Assembly: GCF_026262505.1 (NCBI RefSeq)
Contig: NC_067206.1
Location: 19,613,319-19,677,318 of the forward strand
Direction: 5' to 3'
DNA length: 64,000 nucleotides
Source: Trichomonas vaginalis G3
Lineage: Eukaryota > Parabasalia > Trichomonadida > Trichomonadidae
In this document: in pieces, positions 41,969 to 50,871 of the stretch
How positions within the stretch are numbered: the first letter of the stretch is position 1
Layout of the letters: the number at the start of each line of letters is the position of its first letter
Notes under the pieces: model-generated
Databases searched by the model: none
What the model was told of the DNA's origin: nothing
Seen by the model: the letters and a program-made list of their open reading frames with translations, nothing else
Translations under genes and position numbers: made by a program

Positions 41969-43053
41969 TTAGAAGAATAAGAAAATTCTTTCTGGCATAT
42001 TTTTGTCTTTCCAGTACTCCCGCTCTAATGGTCCCAGATGTGTTGACTTTGACTCTCTCAAGTTCTTAGATGGTATAACATCTTCAACGCCTCCTTCATA
42101 TCTTACTTTATAAGTGTCATCGTTTATGTTGTAGCCAAGTATTTCAATAACCACTCCTCGCTTTGCTTCGTCAATGGTTTCAGCAAGTTTGCCATTACTA
42201 CTTTCGACTAATTTATGTCGAGGGTAAAACGCAATAGAGTCGTCAGCAGCTTTTATAAGATATCCATTACCTTGCGTAGAGTCTACGATATAATAGTTTC
42301 TACTTAACCTTAAACGTTTCTTTGTCAACGGTTTGTCGTCAAGAACTACACGAACTTTTGTACCAGGAATGAGGGTAAATTGTGTTGAATTTCTGATATT
42401 TTGTGTTTGGCTTCGTTTCTTTTGTATATACTTTTCTTCTTGTTGTTGTGTCATTGAATTTGGTGTATGTCCTGTTGTAGAATGTGTTGAGGAATTATAT
42501 ACTTCGAGAAAATGTTTCATTGTTTCTTCGGTAAAGTCTCGCTCTGGTTTAAATCTCTGAGCGTTCTTATGAAGCGGTTTATGATGCCGAGTATGTTATG
42601 GTTATGGTCTTCAGTAGTGTAGTGAGTTATGTTATGCTTAATGAGAAAATCTGTGATTTCATTGCTGAGGTATGCACTGTCTTGGTCTGATGTTAAAGTA
42701 CTTGGGCTATGTTCTGCTACAAACTTTTGTAAAACTCTTAACACTTCACGAGTTCCTTTATTTTTCATTGGATATGCATATGCTTTGCGAGTGTTAACAT
42801 TAATGAAGATGAGGAATGGGTTATGTCCTCCTTTTCTGCTTTGAATGAGAGTGTCAAATTGGTATGCGTCAGGAGTGTTGGAGTAAATTGGTAAAAAGTA
42901 GTCGTAAGGGTTTATTTTTGTTTGATGTACAACATTTTTGTCAAAGAACCTTTTCACTTCAGCTCTGTTAGTAAATCCCCAACTCTTTGCAGCTTCATTG
43001 AACTTCTTAAATGACCTCCATGGATGTTGTTCGAATACTTCTTTCAAGCTCAT
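41969..43053 (-). pseudogene. Maverick retroviral-type integrase (interrupted)
   Basis: The element's integrase, which joins its ends to target DNA. The N-terminal part (MSLKEVFEQHPWRSFKKFNE) is followed by the RNase H-like core: AYQFDTLI, then TLTSDQDSAYLSNE, then INRFIRTLRDL. The C-terminal part has an SH3-like barrel (PGTKVRVVLDDKPLTKKRLR) and a chromodomain-like end (YKVRYEGGVEDVIPSKNLR). About one break. A shorter relic of a related integrase sits at 21,118-21,334. Confidence 0.85.
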
Positions 43054-43093
43054 TTATGTAAAGTTAAAGATTTTATTCAAGGCTCAAGCGCGT

Positions 43094-43892
43094 TCATTGA
43101 ACGCGGTACCATGCGAATATAGTCACAAATGGTGGCATATAATCTGCACCCGAGCCTGTTGGATTTGTTGTGAAAGTGTGTGAATGATTTCCTGTGGTTT
43201 CACAGAAAATACCTGCGCTTGAATCTACTGGGTCACTTGAAATATCATATCTATTCATTCCCTGTCTATCCGAACCTGCTGCAAGATTTGTATAACCTCT
43301 TTTTGTTATTGAATGTGAATGATTACCTGTTGTGTTTGTAGTTCCGGTATGAGTGTGCGGTGGAAGGTTTGCTTCTTTAATTTTCTTTGAACCTCCTGTT
43401 TGCTTTGAATATCTAGCACAGTATAAGAATTTATCTACAATCTGCTTCCATGTACCAAAACCTAAAACATTTGCTGGATTTGTTGAGTTCATTGATGTAT
43501 AAATAGAACCAACGGGATATAATGTTTGAAGTATTTCAGTCTTTAATGTTTGAAGCTCTGTTTTGTCTGCTTTCTTATCTAACATTGCTGGTAGTTCATA
43601 TGCTTCAAAGTTTCTGACATGACCTTCGATATTCATACATTTGTTATTTAAGGAGTTTAGTGTATCTTTTACGCTTGTACTCGGATTCTCTAAAGGTGCA
43701 CTTGAACCAAGGGTATAGTTCAATATTATGTCGTCTGCTCTAACAGTAGTGAAGGATTTATGTGTATGGTTCTTGTCAGCTTTACTGTCTAATGTAGCTT
43801 GAAGTTCATTTATATCGGAGATATTGTGTTTATGAGATTTCAAAACTTTGTTCGTTGCGTCAAGTTCATCTTTGTCAGCTTTACTTTTAATA
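43094..43892 (-). pseudogene. Tail-fibre-like Maverick gene, distal part
   Basis: This part ends the gene on the left side of the mariner insertion. It has KADKNHTH, then a helical segment, then LYPVGSIYTSMNSTNPANV and GFGTWKQIVDKFLY, then LPPHTHTGTTNTTGNHSHS, and it ends MPPFVTIFAWYRV. This series is the hallmark of the C-terminal domain of phage tail-fibre and baseplate proteins (short-fibre, T4 gp10/gp12-like collar), where the His pairs bind metal inside a trimer. In a capsid-bearing element it suggests a vertex fibre for cell attachment. The gene is split by a transposon. Confidence 0.8.
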
Positions 43893-43894
43893 TA

Positions 43895-45191
43895 GGGTGT
43901 CCAAAGGTGCGTTTAGCACAGCGCTCTATATGAGACTATTAAAGGAGATATATGCTGATTATAAATATATAATAAAAAATATGAATATATGTATATGATG
44001 AGTATGTTGTATTTTGGCGCCATGCCGGGATATAAAATGAATTTTGAGACAAGAGGCGGTTTCGCGGGAAATTTGGCGGGATTTTTTTCATTTTTTTAAT
44101 GAATCATAAAGAAAACATCCTCGCTCTTGCAAAAAAATGCAAAGACTGTAAAAAAATCTACGAGACATTGGTAAAATGCTTCGGTATGGATCTCCTAGCT
44201 ATTCCACTGTAACGTATCATGTTAGGATGTATCACTTCATGAACAAAAAGGCGCCATCATAAAAATTGACAAAAAATCGCCGGATCAAAGAAAAATCAAA
44301 GCAATTCTTCAAGCGCTAGATGAAGACCCAAGAGCATCACTCAGAAGGATAGAGGAGATGACAAAGATACCACGTACAACAGTCAGTTATTATCTGCACA
44401 ATTATTTGAACTACAAACTAGCGTATACACGTTGGGTTCCGCACAACCTTAATTCAGTTCAAAAAAAATCTAGAGTCCAATCTTCGAAAGAGCTCCTCTC
44501 TATATTGGGTGCGTATCAATCCAAGAAGTTTCGCTTTTTAGTAACAGGGGACAAGTCTTGGTTTCAATATGCACAACGAAGCCAAAATCATGTGGATCCC
44601 GAAGGATGAAAATCCGCAAACATTCCGAAGAAAAAAATTGACACACCAATGATGATGTTGTCGGTTTTTTGGGGCGTGAATGGCATCATCGCAATTGATA
44701 TTCTTCAAAAACCTAATACGATGAATGCTCAGTATCTAATTGACAATGTTCTTACTCAAATTATCAATTCTGATGAGTTTGAGAAATCCAAACAACAAAA
44801 ACAAAAGTTTGCAATTCATTTTGATAATTCAAGAGTTCACAAAAGTCATAAGGTAATGAATTACTTGGTGGAAAACAATGTCAAAGTTGTTCCAAACCCA
44901 ATTTATTCACCTGATATTGCACCCTCTGACTTTTATTTATTCGGCACGCTAAAAAAGAGAGCTGAAGGACGCGAATTCGCGAGTCCAGATGATCTTGAAA
45001 ATTTTGTAAGAGAGCAATTTGAGCAATTTTCTCATGATGATTTAAAGCGTGTCTTTCAAGCCTGGATCGATCGCTGCGAACGCGTGATTGAATCCAATGG
45101 TGATTATATTTAAATAAACTTTATATATATGTAACTTGTTTATTTCTATTCGCAGTATTCAGGTTTGTGCTAAACACACCTTTGGACACCC
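43895..45191 (+). mobile_element. mariner transposon (Tvmar1-like) inside the tail-fibre gene
   Basis: 1,297 bp flanked by TA on both sides (43893-43894 and 45192-45193). The inverted ends begin GGGTGTCCAAAGGTG and agree over about 28 bp with one mismatch inside. The size and TA target site are those of mariner. Inserted after the Maverick arrived. Confidence 0.9.
44099..45113 (+). pseudogene. mariner transposase, defective
   Basis: Begins MNHKENILALAKKCKDCKKI. The frame then changes or stops about three or four times up to 44,650. The paired HTH region is in pieces (SPSYSTVTYHVRMYHF; DEDPRASLRRIEEMTKIP; TTVSYYLHNYLNYKLAYTRW). The catalytic core is visible: VTGDKSWF, IHFDNSRVH and YSPDIAPSDFYLFG, with 34 residues between the second and third Asp, the D34D spacing of true mariners. 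The last 154 codons are open. The element cannot make its own transposase. Confidence 0.9.
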
Positions 45192-45193
45192 TA

Positions 45194-46619
45194 TAGCATC
45201 TTCAAAAGTTATTTTTGCCTTAACTCTCAAAGTAAATCTTGGTTCAACTAATACACCGTTAACAAAGAAGTATGAAGCATAAATTTCATCGTTATAACCA
45301 AATGCTTCTGGTGCTTTACCTGTGTCATACTGTACAGTACAGTGTATGTCATAACCTTTAGCACGAATGAATTTATATCTTCTTTCATTAACATCTTCCG
45401 TCTTCACTTCTTCTTCAGTTCGTGTTAAATATCCATGGTAGTCCGTTATAATCTGTTCGTCTGAAGTTATATAATGAACGTGGTTTTTATCTGCTTTTTC
45501 GGCTAATTTCTCTTCTATCTCATTTATTTCAAGTTCAACTCTTCCGCCAGAACTCTTATTATCATTAATCTTTTGCATTAATTCGGTAATTACGTCATAA
45601 AGACTATATTCTGTTTTCGGTTTTGTAAATAATGAGTCAAAATTTCTTTTCATCATTACATCGCTGACATTAATGATATCACCAATTCCTTTTTCATTTA
45701 TTCTCTTCATTAGTTCTGCAATAATGACGAATATATAATCTGTTAATTTATTCTCTTCATCGAGGGTTATAGAATGTTTTGAAATTGAATCATTAACTCC
45801 TCTAAATAAATCAATAACTTCAGGATACACGTTTTTAATGTCTCGAATAACCCGACCAGTATCCTGTTGTTCATGTTCTTCGTTCCCGTCGTTACGTGGT
45901 TTTATATCTCTAACCATCATCAACGCAGCCATAACCGGAGGGTTTGTTGCTATCTGTTCGAAAATCCGTCCGTTATGTATGGTATATCTAAATAATTTCT
46001 TTGTGTTTGTTAAAACATTTGAAACAAGTCTTTTAAAACCATCTACAAAATTTCCTGTTTCACCTAATGTTCTTGCAGCATTTACAAGCTCACCCATGCC
46101 CGCTTTTGACCCCAAAAACGTCCATATTGCATTTATTTCACTCTGTATAGTTGTCCATTCAGCGAAACTAACACCCGCATTCGCTAAGCTGAAAATGAAA
46201 TTCAGTGGATCGAACTTAATTCCACCTTCTTTTTCAATTTCAACGAACTCACTAACATGAGATTTTAAGTATTCTTTCGTTAAAATTGTTTTCCCCGATG
46301 TTATGTCATTAACGAAACTATCACCGTCAAAAGTTAACAAATTCAATTTCGTCGTTGATGCTTTTATTTCATACACCGCTTTATCGATAGTTTTTGGCTC
46401 ACCTTCTTTAGAAGTGTATGAAACATTAATGAATGAATTATATGTATTCATGAATGAATTAAAATCAATGATTTTCATTAATGACGCCTTTAATGATTCA
46501 TTTACTGTCGAATCCCTTAAAGTAATTAATGAACTGTTATTTATGAAAGGTACACTGCAAACCGTCGAGTTTGGATCAAATGCTGTAGTTGGTGCAGGAA
46601 TATTAATGATATAAGTCAT
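45194..46619 (-). pseudogene. Tail-fibre-like Maverick gene, proximal part
   Basis: Starts at ATG 46617-46619 (MTYIINIPAPTTAFDPNSTV) and is open up to the mariner. Residues about 12-50 (FDPNSTVCSVPFINNSSLIT ... STVNESLKASL) repeat a module found twice in the next gene (46,698-47,117). A helical stalk-like middle follows (FADWTTI-type helices, IWTFLGSKAGMGELVNAART). Then comes an EEKLAEKADKNHVHY motif, the KADKNHxH signature of trimeric fibre shafts, and a beta-rich segment that reaches the insertion site. It is the attachment end of a vertex fibre, by analogy. Confidence 0.75.
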
Positions 46620-46697
46620 TAAATCATTAAGTGACGTAAATAATGTTGTCGTTTTTGATTTAATTTCTTTAGCATCTGTTATATACGATAATTTTAT

Positions 46698-47117
46698 TTA
46701 TGTAGTTTCTGAATTAAAGATATTCGCTAAAATGTTTTGTAAACTGTTTTGAACAGCTGTGTAAACCGTTGAATCCGGAACTCTTACGATTTCACCGTCC
46801 TTAATAAAAGGCATTGCACATGGTGTAGTGCTTGGGTCAAATCTTTTTGGGTTATGATTCAACATATATTCTAATGCTTCATAAACAGACCTATATACGG
46901 TTGTATTATCTTTTTCAATAATTTCACCGTCCTTTATAAACGGCATAGTACATGGAGTTAAAATAGGGTCAAACTTTTCATAATCCTTCCATGTTATGTA
47001 TTTCTCAGTATTTCCATCAGTGATAACAATATATTTGTCAGTAAGTGTGAGAGAGTATTGACCAAAATATAAACGTTTAGCTCTGTCAGCTTCATACGCA
47101 TATGCAGCTATACTCAT
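46698..47117 (-). CDS. Maverick protein with duplicated FDP-PCxMPFIKDGE module
   Basis: 139 residues, MSIAAYAYEADRAKRLYFGQ. After a beta-like start (YSLTLTDKYIVITDGNTEKY) come two copies of a module of about 45 residues: FDPILTPCTMPFIKDGEIIE then TTVYRSVYEAL, and FDPSTTPCAMPFIKDGEIVR then STVYTAVQNSL. The tail-fibre gene downstream begins with a third, more diverged copy. The two proteins probably contact each other or the same capsid vertex. It overlaps or abuts the divergent gene at 47,135. Confidence 0.6.
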   Translation of the reverse strand: MSIAAYAYEADRAKRLYFGQYSLTLTDKYIVITDGNTEKYITWKDYEKFDPILTPCTMPFIKDGEIIEKDNTTVYRSVYEALEYMLNHNPKRFDPSTTPCAMPFIKDGEIVRVPDSTVYTAVQNSLQNILANIFNSETT

Positions 47118-47134
47118 ATTTTAATGAGAATAAA

Positions 47135-47673
47135 ATGTTGTTCTATTTGCAAAGTACAGACCCAAACGAATACGGGACAGTAAAGCTACAAACAAACTTA
47201 GGTCTACAGAATGAGGTGCTTGCATTCAGAATGGTTGACTTCAATACTATCGCTTCATTCGTTATAACAGATGAAACAGATTTCATGGAGATTGAAATAG
47301 ATGGAAAGAAGCACGAAATAAGATTTCACAATAATGTAGAATATAAGATGGAAACATTAGCTGGAGTGTTAAATGCTCTCATAAATACTACAATAAGGGA
47401 AGAAGCAGGAATATGAACAAAGGGTGGAAGCCTATAAAAATTTATGTCAATGATGGCTCAGGAGGTTCAAACATAAAGTATGCAGAAAGTTATAGAGTTT
47501 ATGCTCTCAAAGCTGAAAAGCCTTCATTTAAGAACAGCTATTCTAACGCATATCCTCAAAAGCTAACGGATGGGGAAGTGGATGATATGAATGACAGCAA
47601 AAATATTAACAGAAATGGCGACAGAGATGCATGGAATTTGTTTACCATCAGTCAATTGAAGGTTAAACTTTAA
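47135..47673 (+). CDS. Two small overlapping Maverick frames
   Basis: First frame: ATG 47135 (MLFYLQSTDPNEYGTVKLQT), 94 residues, beta-rich (FVITDETDFMEIEIDGKKHE). An earlier ATG at 47102 would overlap the divergent gene. Second frame: ATG 47413 (MNKGWKPIKIYVNDGSGGSN), 86 residues, overlapping the stop of the first by the shared ATGA. They could be two small virion proteins or one interrupted gene (at most one break). The texture resembles the penton-like proteins of the element. No family assigned. Confidence 0.5.
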
Positions 47674-48557
47674 AACAATGTTGGTCGTTCCCATGGAATA
47701 TTTTTGACTTTAATGGTATTAGTCATGATATGAATCTCGAGGTATGAACGAGGAGAGATGAGAGACTTATATGCTTCCCAAATTTCTTCAAAAGGTAATG
47801 TTATACCTGACTGTTTCCAAATGAGTTCAATATCATAGCGTGAGAAACCTTGAAAGATAACGAAGTCAGTTATGAGACGTTTTATGTTTAAAGCTAAAAA
47901 CCTCCATGTTTGCATAAGTATTGCTACAGTTAAATGGTAATGTCTGACTTTAGTTATGATGTTAGCTAATGGTGAGTCTGGTTTTGACACTAAACCTTTT
48001 CCAGCGAAATCATCACAAACTAATAAAGTGTTTGATGGATATTTTTTGAAGGGGTATTTTGAAAGTTTTGATAGAATGTAGTTTGTAAGTCGTTTCATAT
48101 CGTAAACTCCTGAGTATTGACGTAAGTGGTGTTTGTCAATAATTCTTTCCATCTCCTCAGAAGTCTTTTGCATTCCTGACTGTATAAATTCAACGATGGC
48201 ATAATATTTCCTCTTACGTCGAATGTAACGTTGAAGAAATTCAATGAGTTCACTGTCTGGAACTTTAACGACAGAGGCTTGAACTTTTGACATAAATGTT
48301 TTCGCTGTTGAGTCCATAGAGTCTGAAGTTGCTGATATAATGATTTGGTCATAGTAAGAGTCGTTTCCTAAACGCTCTGTTATGAGTATATGACGAATGA
48401 GGTTGAATGTCTTTCCTGACCCCATCTTTCCACAATAGAAATAAACACCATTTGAACAGAATTCATAGTCCTTGCTGAAAGGAAGAATAAGAGAAGAGTT
48501 AAGTTTGTCTGTAGTTTCATTCATGTCTTCATCTACGTCATGTATTAAATGCTTCAT
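47670..48557 (-). CDS. Maverick genome-packaging ATPase (A32/FtsK-HerA type)
   Basis: 295 residues, ATG at 48555-48557 (MKHLIHDVDEDMNETTDKLN). Walker A is CGKMGSGKTFNLIRHI at about residue 43-58; Walker B is SNTLLVCDDFAGKG near residue 180. The sensor-like ILMQTWRFLALNIKRLITD and VIFQGFSRYDIEL follow. Order, spacing and size match the Polinton/A32-type ATPase that pumps DNA into capsids. The 3' end meets the plus-strand small gene ending at 47,673 with a 4-base overlap. The frame appears whole. Confidence 0.85.
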   Translation of the reverse strand: MKHLIHDVDEDMNETTDKLNSSLILPFSKDYEFCSNGVYFYCGKMGSGKTFNLIRHILITERLGNDSYYDQIIISATSDSMDSTAKTFMSKVQASVVKVPDSELIEFLQRYIRRKRKYYAIVEFIQSGMQKTSEEMERIIDKHHLRQYSGVYDMKRLTNYILSKLSKYPFKKYPSNTLLVCDDFAGKGLVSKPDSPLANIITKVRHYHLTVAILMQTWRFLALNIKRLITDFVIFQGFSRYDIELIWKQSGITLPFEEIWEAYKSLISPRSYLEIHIMTNTIKVKNIPWERPTLF

Positions 48558-48573
48558 TTTATCTCCATTAAAA

Positions 48574-49455
48574 ATGCAAGTCAGAAATATTCAGAACATA
48601 GCACCGAGTCTAACTGACAAGAGTATAAAGATATACTATGAACATGTTATGATGAAACCAACCAAAATTCAAGAAAGTCAGTATACATATGAATATCCAA
48701 GACACTGGGTAGAGTATGTAGGAGGTGAGAAAGCTATTGAAATCAGACAGGTTCGAAGTATTCCAGCAGGAAGAACAATATTATTGAAGAACTTTAATGT
48801 TTTGAGGTATAATGATGAAACAAAGAAGCAAGCTAGTTTCCCTGTTGCTGTGTATGTGAACTTAGATACAGGAGATGACATGAAAGTTTTTAATACAAAG
48901 CTTCAAACGGTAGTGAGAGAACAACTGACTGCGGAAGGACATCCATTACCTTCAGAAGTTACCATAGCATATAATTTTGAAACAAACTCAATAGATTTTA
49001 AAGTCATCTCTGCAAAGAAGTCAGGTTTTACATTTAATGAAGCAGATGTATATTCGAATGAAAACTTCAAAGCTATTGCATGGTTAGATAATGACGATTG
49101 CTTTAAGAAAATATTTAAATACAGTGACTCAACGATGTCAATAGATGACCTTCGTGGAATGTTACCATCGACGTTTACAGTAGAAGGTTCAGCAGGATTG
49201 CTTACAAGATTGTCAATTGGTGGTATTTGGTCTCGTGAAAACATTGTTATAAAATCCAGTATAAGTGAATTTGCTGAAGAATCTATATTATGTCTTTCAA
49301 ACTACATGTATTCGCCGCCGAAGCATTATAGTATAACAAACTTTGTCAGTAAGTTTAACATAAGACTTGTCGAACCTTCTTCAATGAAAGATGTTGTGCT
49401 ACCTAAAGATGGAAAGGATGGACTCATTATTGAAATGATTTTAATAGCATATTAA
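48574..49455 (+). CDS. Penton-like (minor capsid) protein 2
   Basis: Start ATG 48574 (MQVRNIQNIAPSLTDKSIKI), divergent from the ATPase by 16 bases. 293 residues, beta-rich. The C-terminal third (GIWSRENIVIKSSISEFAEE ... PKHYSITNFVSKFNIRL ... VLPKDGKDGLIIEMILI) aligns with that of the protein at 32,429-33,286. The Polinton penton is a jelly-roll protein of similar size. It leads a plus-strand run in which the next two genes follow with no gap. Confidence 0.55.
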   Translation: MQVRNIQNIAPSLTDKSIKIYYEHVMMKPTKIQESQYTYEYPRHWVEYVGGEKAIEIRQVRSIPAGRTILLKNFNVLRYNDETKKQASFPVAVYVNLDTGDDMKVFNTKLQTVVREQLTAEGHPLPSEVTIAYNFETNSIDFKVISAKKSGFTFNEADVYSNENFKAIAWLDNDDCFKKIFKYSDSTMSIDDLRGMLPSTFTVEGSAGLLTRLSIGGIWSRENIVIKSSISEFAEESILCLSNYMYSPPKHYSITNFVSKFNIRLVEPSSMKDVVLPKDGKDGLIIEMILIAY

Positions 49456-49680
49456 ATGAGCTTGTTCTTGAAGGTCATTCATGATGAAATAACTGTTGTA
49501 GAAGATGTTAGCAATTGTTCAGACATTTTGAAGCGTATAGATGATATAAGAAAGAAGTTAGATAGACCGCAAAGCGGTGAGGGCGAAGCCCGTGAGAATG
49601 TTTATGTTTCATTGACTTTCTCCAGTAACGAGAACTTTTATGAGATAATATTGAAGAGAGATGATTTTAATATGGTGTAA
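49456..49680 (+). CDS. Small Maverick protein, 74 residues
   Basis: MSLFLKVIHDEITVVEDVSN. Starts on the base after the stop of the penton-like gene, and the next gene starts on the base after its own stop. A helical middle (DILKRIDDIRKKLDR), then GEGEAREN encoded by a GC-rich hairpin repeat (49,565-49,596), then beta strands (VYVSLTFSSNENFYEIILKR). Unknown. With no room for separate promoters, the three genes may be read from one transcript, which is unusual for a eukaryotic host. Confidence 0.55.
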   Translation: MSLFLKVIHDEITVVEDVSNCSDILKRIDDIRKKLDRPQSGEGEARENVYVSLTFSSNENFYEIILKRDDFNMV

Positions 49681-50208
49681 ATGGTAGCTTGGGCAGCTTT
49701 AGGCGCAATGGGAACAAAAGCATTAGCATTTGGAGCAAAAACACTTGGAGCTTATGACGCAGTAAATAAAATGAGTGGAGGAAGGGTTTCAAAGACATTA
49801 GATGCAAATAAAGGAAGGATTGGAGGCTGGGTTGCAAAGAAGTTAAGATTAAATAAAATAGGGCTCATAAATAAAGCATCCAATTTGGTTGCGACTGAGT
49901 CAGAAAATGCTTTAGGAAAGGACGATGAGTTTGCAAAACACGCAAAAGACTTTAATGACCAGATGAAAGGTGAAACAATGCATTTAAATAGAGTCGATGG
50001 AACTAAAGAAAATGTTTCTTCTCCACCAGCGGTTTATCCATACGGACCTTATGGAATGTATGGAAACCCTTATGAACGACCATTTGACCCATTGACTGGT
50101 GGAAGTAACTGGTATCATTATGGACGAAGAAGAAAGACAGTCAAGTTGGAGACGGACGTAAAGAAAGCAACTAAAAAGAAACCAAGGAAGAGAGTTATAA
50201 AGCAATGA
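49681..50208 (+). CDS. Maverick protein with Gly/Ala-rich helix and basic end
   Basis: 175 residues, MVAWAALGAMGTKALAFGAK. The N-terminus is an Ala/Gly-rich amphipathic helix (res 1-30). A basic helix comes next (GRIGGWVAKKLRLNKIGLIN), then a Tyr/Pro/Gly segment (YPYGPYGMYGNPYERPFDPL) and a very basic tail (KKATKKKPRKRVIKQ). An amphipathic head and basic tail recall membrane-active or core proteins of adenovirus-like virions (protein VI or mu), by analogy. The 3' end overlaps the right terminal repeat. Confidence 0.5.
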   Translation: MVAWAALGAMGTKALAFGAKTLGAYDAVNKMSGGRVSKTLDANKGRIGGWVAKKLRLNKIGLINKASNLVATESENALGKDDEFAKHAKDFNDQMKGETMHLNRVDGTKENVSSPPAVYPYGPYGMYGNPYERPFDPLTGGSNWYHYGRRRKTVKLETDVKKATKKKPRKRVIKQ

Positions 50209-50866
50209 ATTCAACAGGGTGAAAAAACAGGTGAAAAAAGAGGTGAGATCTCACCACTTCACCTAAATTTATTTTTGTGCTATGTTTTCATACGTGTGAG
50301 GGTGGTGATGTCATTTATTTTTAAGTTTATTTTTTATTTTATTTTTATTTTATTTTTATATAAATGACGAAAACTATTGAGATAACAAACTACAACGGTC
50401 ATGAGTTCAAGAATTTGTTCTTCGTTCCTCGTGAAAATACATTCTATCAGATACGAGGGAGAAAGGGTAAAGTTAGTTTGAGCGTTTATGAAGGAATGAA
50501 GAATGGAAAGTTTATACAAGCATACGATACAAACGGTAAACGTGTTTCATTAGCTTTGTCAAAACTTACTAACATTCATTTTGACAGTGATTTTGACCTA
50601 TATGAAGAAGAAAGTGAGTCAGAAGAATATGAACTGTTATGTGAAGCACAGCAATGGGAGGAGTTGCAATACTTTTGTAAGTGAGAACGTTTATTTTTTT
50701 ACAGTAGTGAGGTGAAGTGGTTGGCGGCTTTGTAAATATTTAAGGTTAAGTTAGTGTTGTCGTTTGTGTTGTAAAATATACGTTAACGGCTTTGTAAAGT
50801 GTCAAAACCGCTAAGTGGTGTACGGAGGCGCGCAGTGCCTCAGTACACGACTTAGTCATACTAACT
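50184..50866 (-). repeat. Maverick right terminal inverted repeat
   Basis: Reverse complement of 28,640-29,317. It includes the last codons of the gene ending at 50,208, the GGTGAGATCTCACC palindrome (50,242-50,255), the intact TIR gene and the tip hairpin, and ends ...CATACTAACT at 50,866. Confidence 0.95.
50364..50684 (+). CDS. TIR gene, right copy
   Basis: 106 residues, MTKTIEITNYNGHEFKNLFF. The N-terminal two thirds look like a small beta barrel (VPRENTFYQIRGRKGKVSLS, NGKRVSLALSKLTNIHF). The C-terminal third is strongly acidic (DFDLYEEESESEEYELLCEA). It lies wholly inside the terminal repeat, so an intact element would have two copies. Its AT-rich leader (runs of ATTTTT) resembles leaders of other genes in the element. 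Acidic-tailed small proteins often bind DNA-binding partners; the function is unknown. Confidence 0.65.
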   Translation: MTKTIEITNYNGHEFKNLFFVPRENTFYQIRGRKGKVSLSVYEGMKNGKFIQAYDTNGKRVSLALSKLTNIHFDSDFDLYEEESESEEYELLCEAQQWEELQYFCK

Positions 50867-50871
50867 AATAT

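Larger units (their letters stand above)
28640..50866. mobile_element. Maverick/Polinton, about 22.2 kb including a nested mariner
   Basis: A self-synthesising DNA transposon with virus-like genes. It begins AGTTAGTATGAC and ends with the reverse complement, with the family's AG...CT termini and inverted terminal repeats of about 680 bp. In order it carries a TIR gene copy, two small genes, a major capsid protein, small genes, a penton-like protein, type-B DNA polymerase, small genes, two KilA-N proteins, a CxxC protein, an integrase, a tail-fibre-like gene holding a mariner, a repeat-motif protein, a packaging ATPase, a second penton-like protein, two small genes and the other TIR gene copy. 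The near-identical terminal repeats argue for recent insertion. It is nonetheless broken in roughly six to eight genes. I did not recognise the adenain-like protease of many Polintons. Confidence 0.95.
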
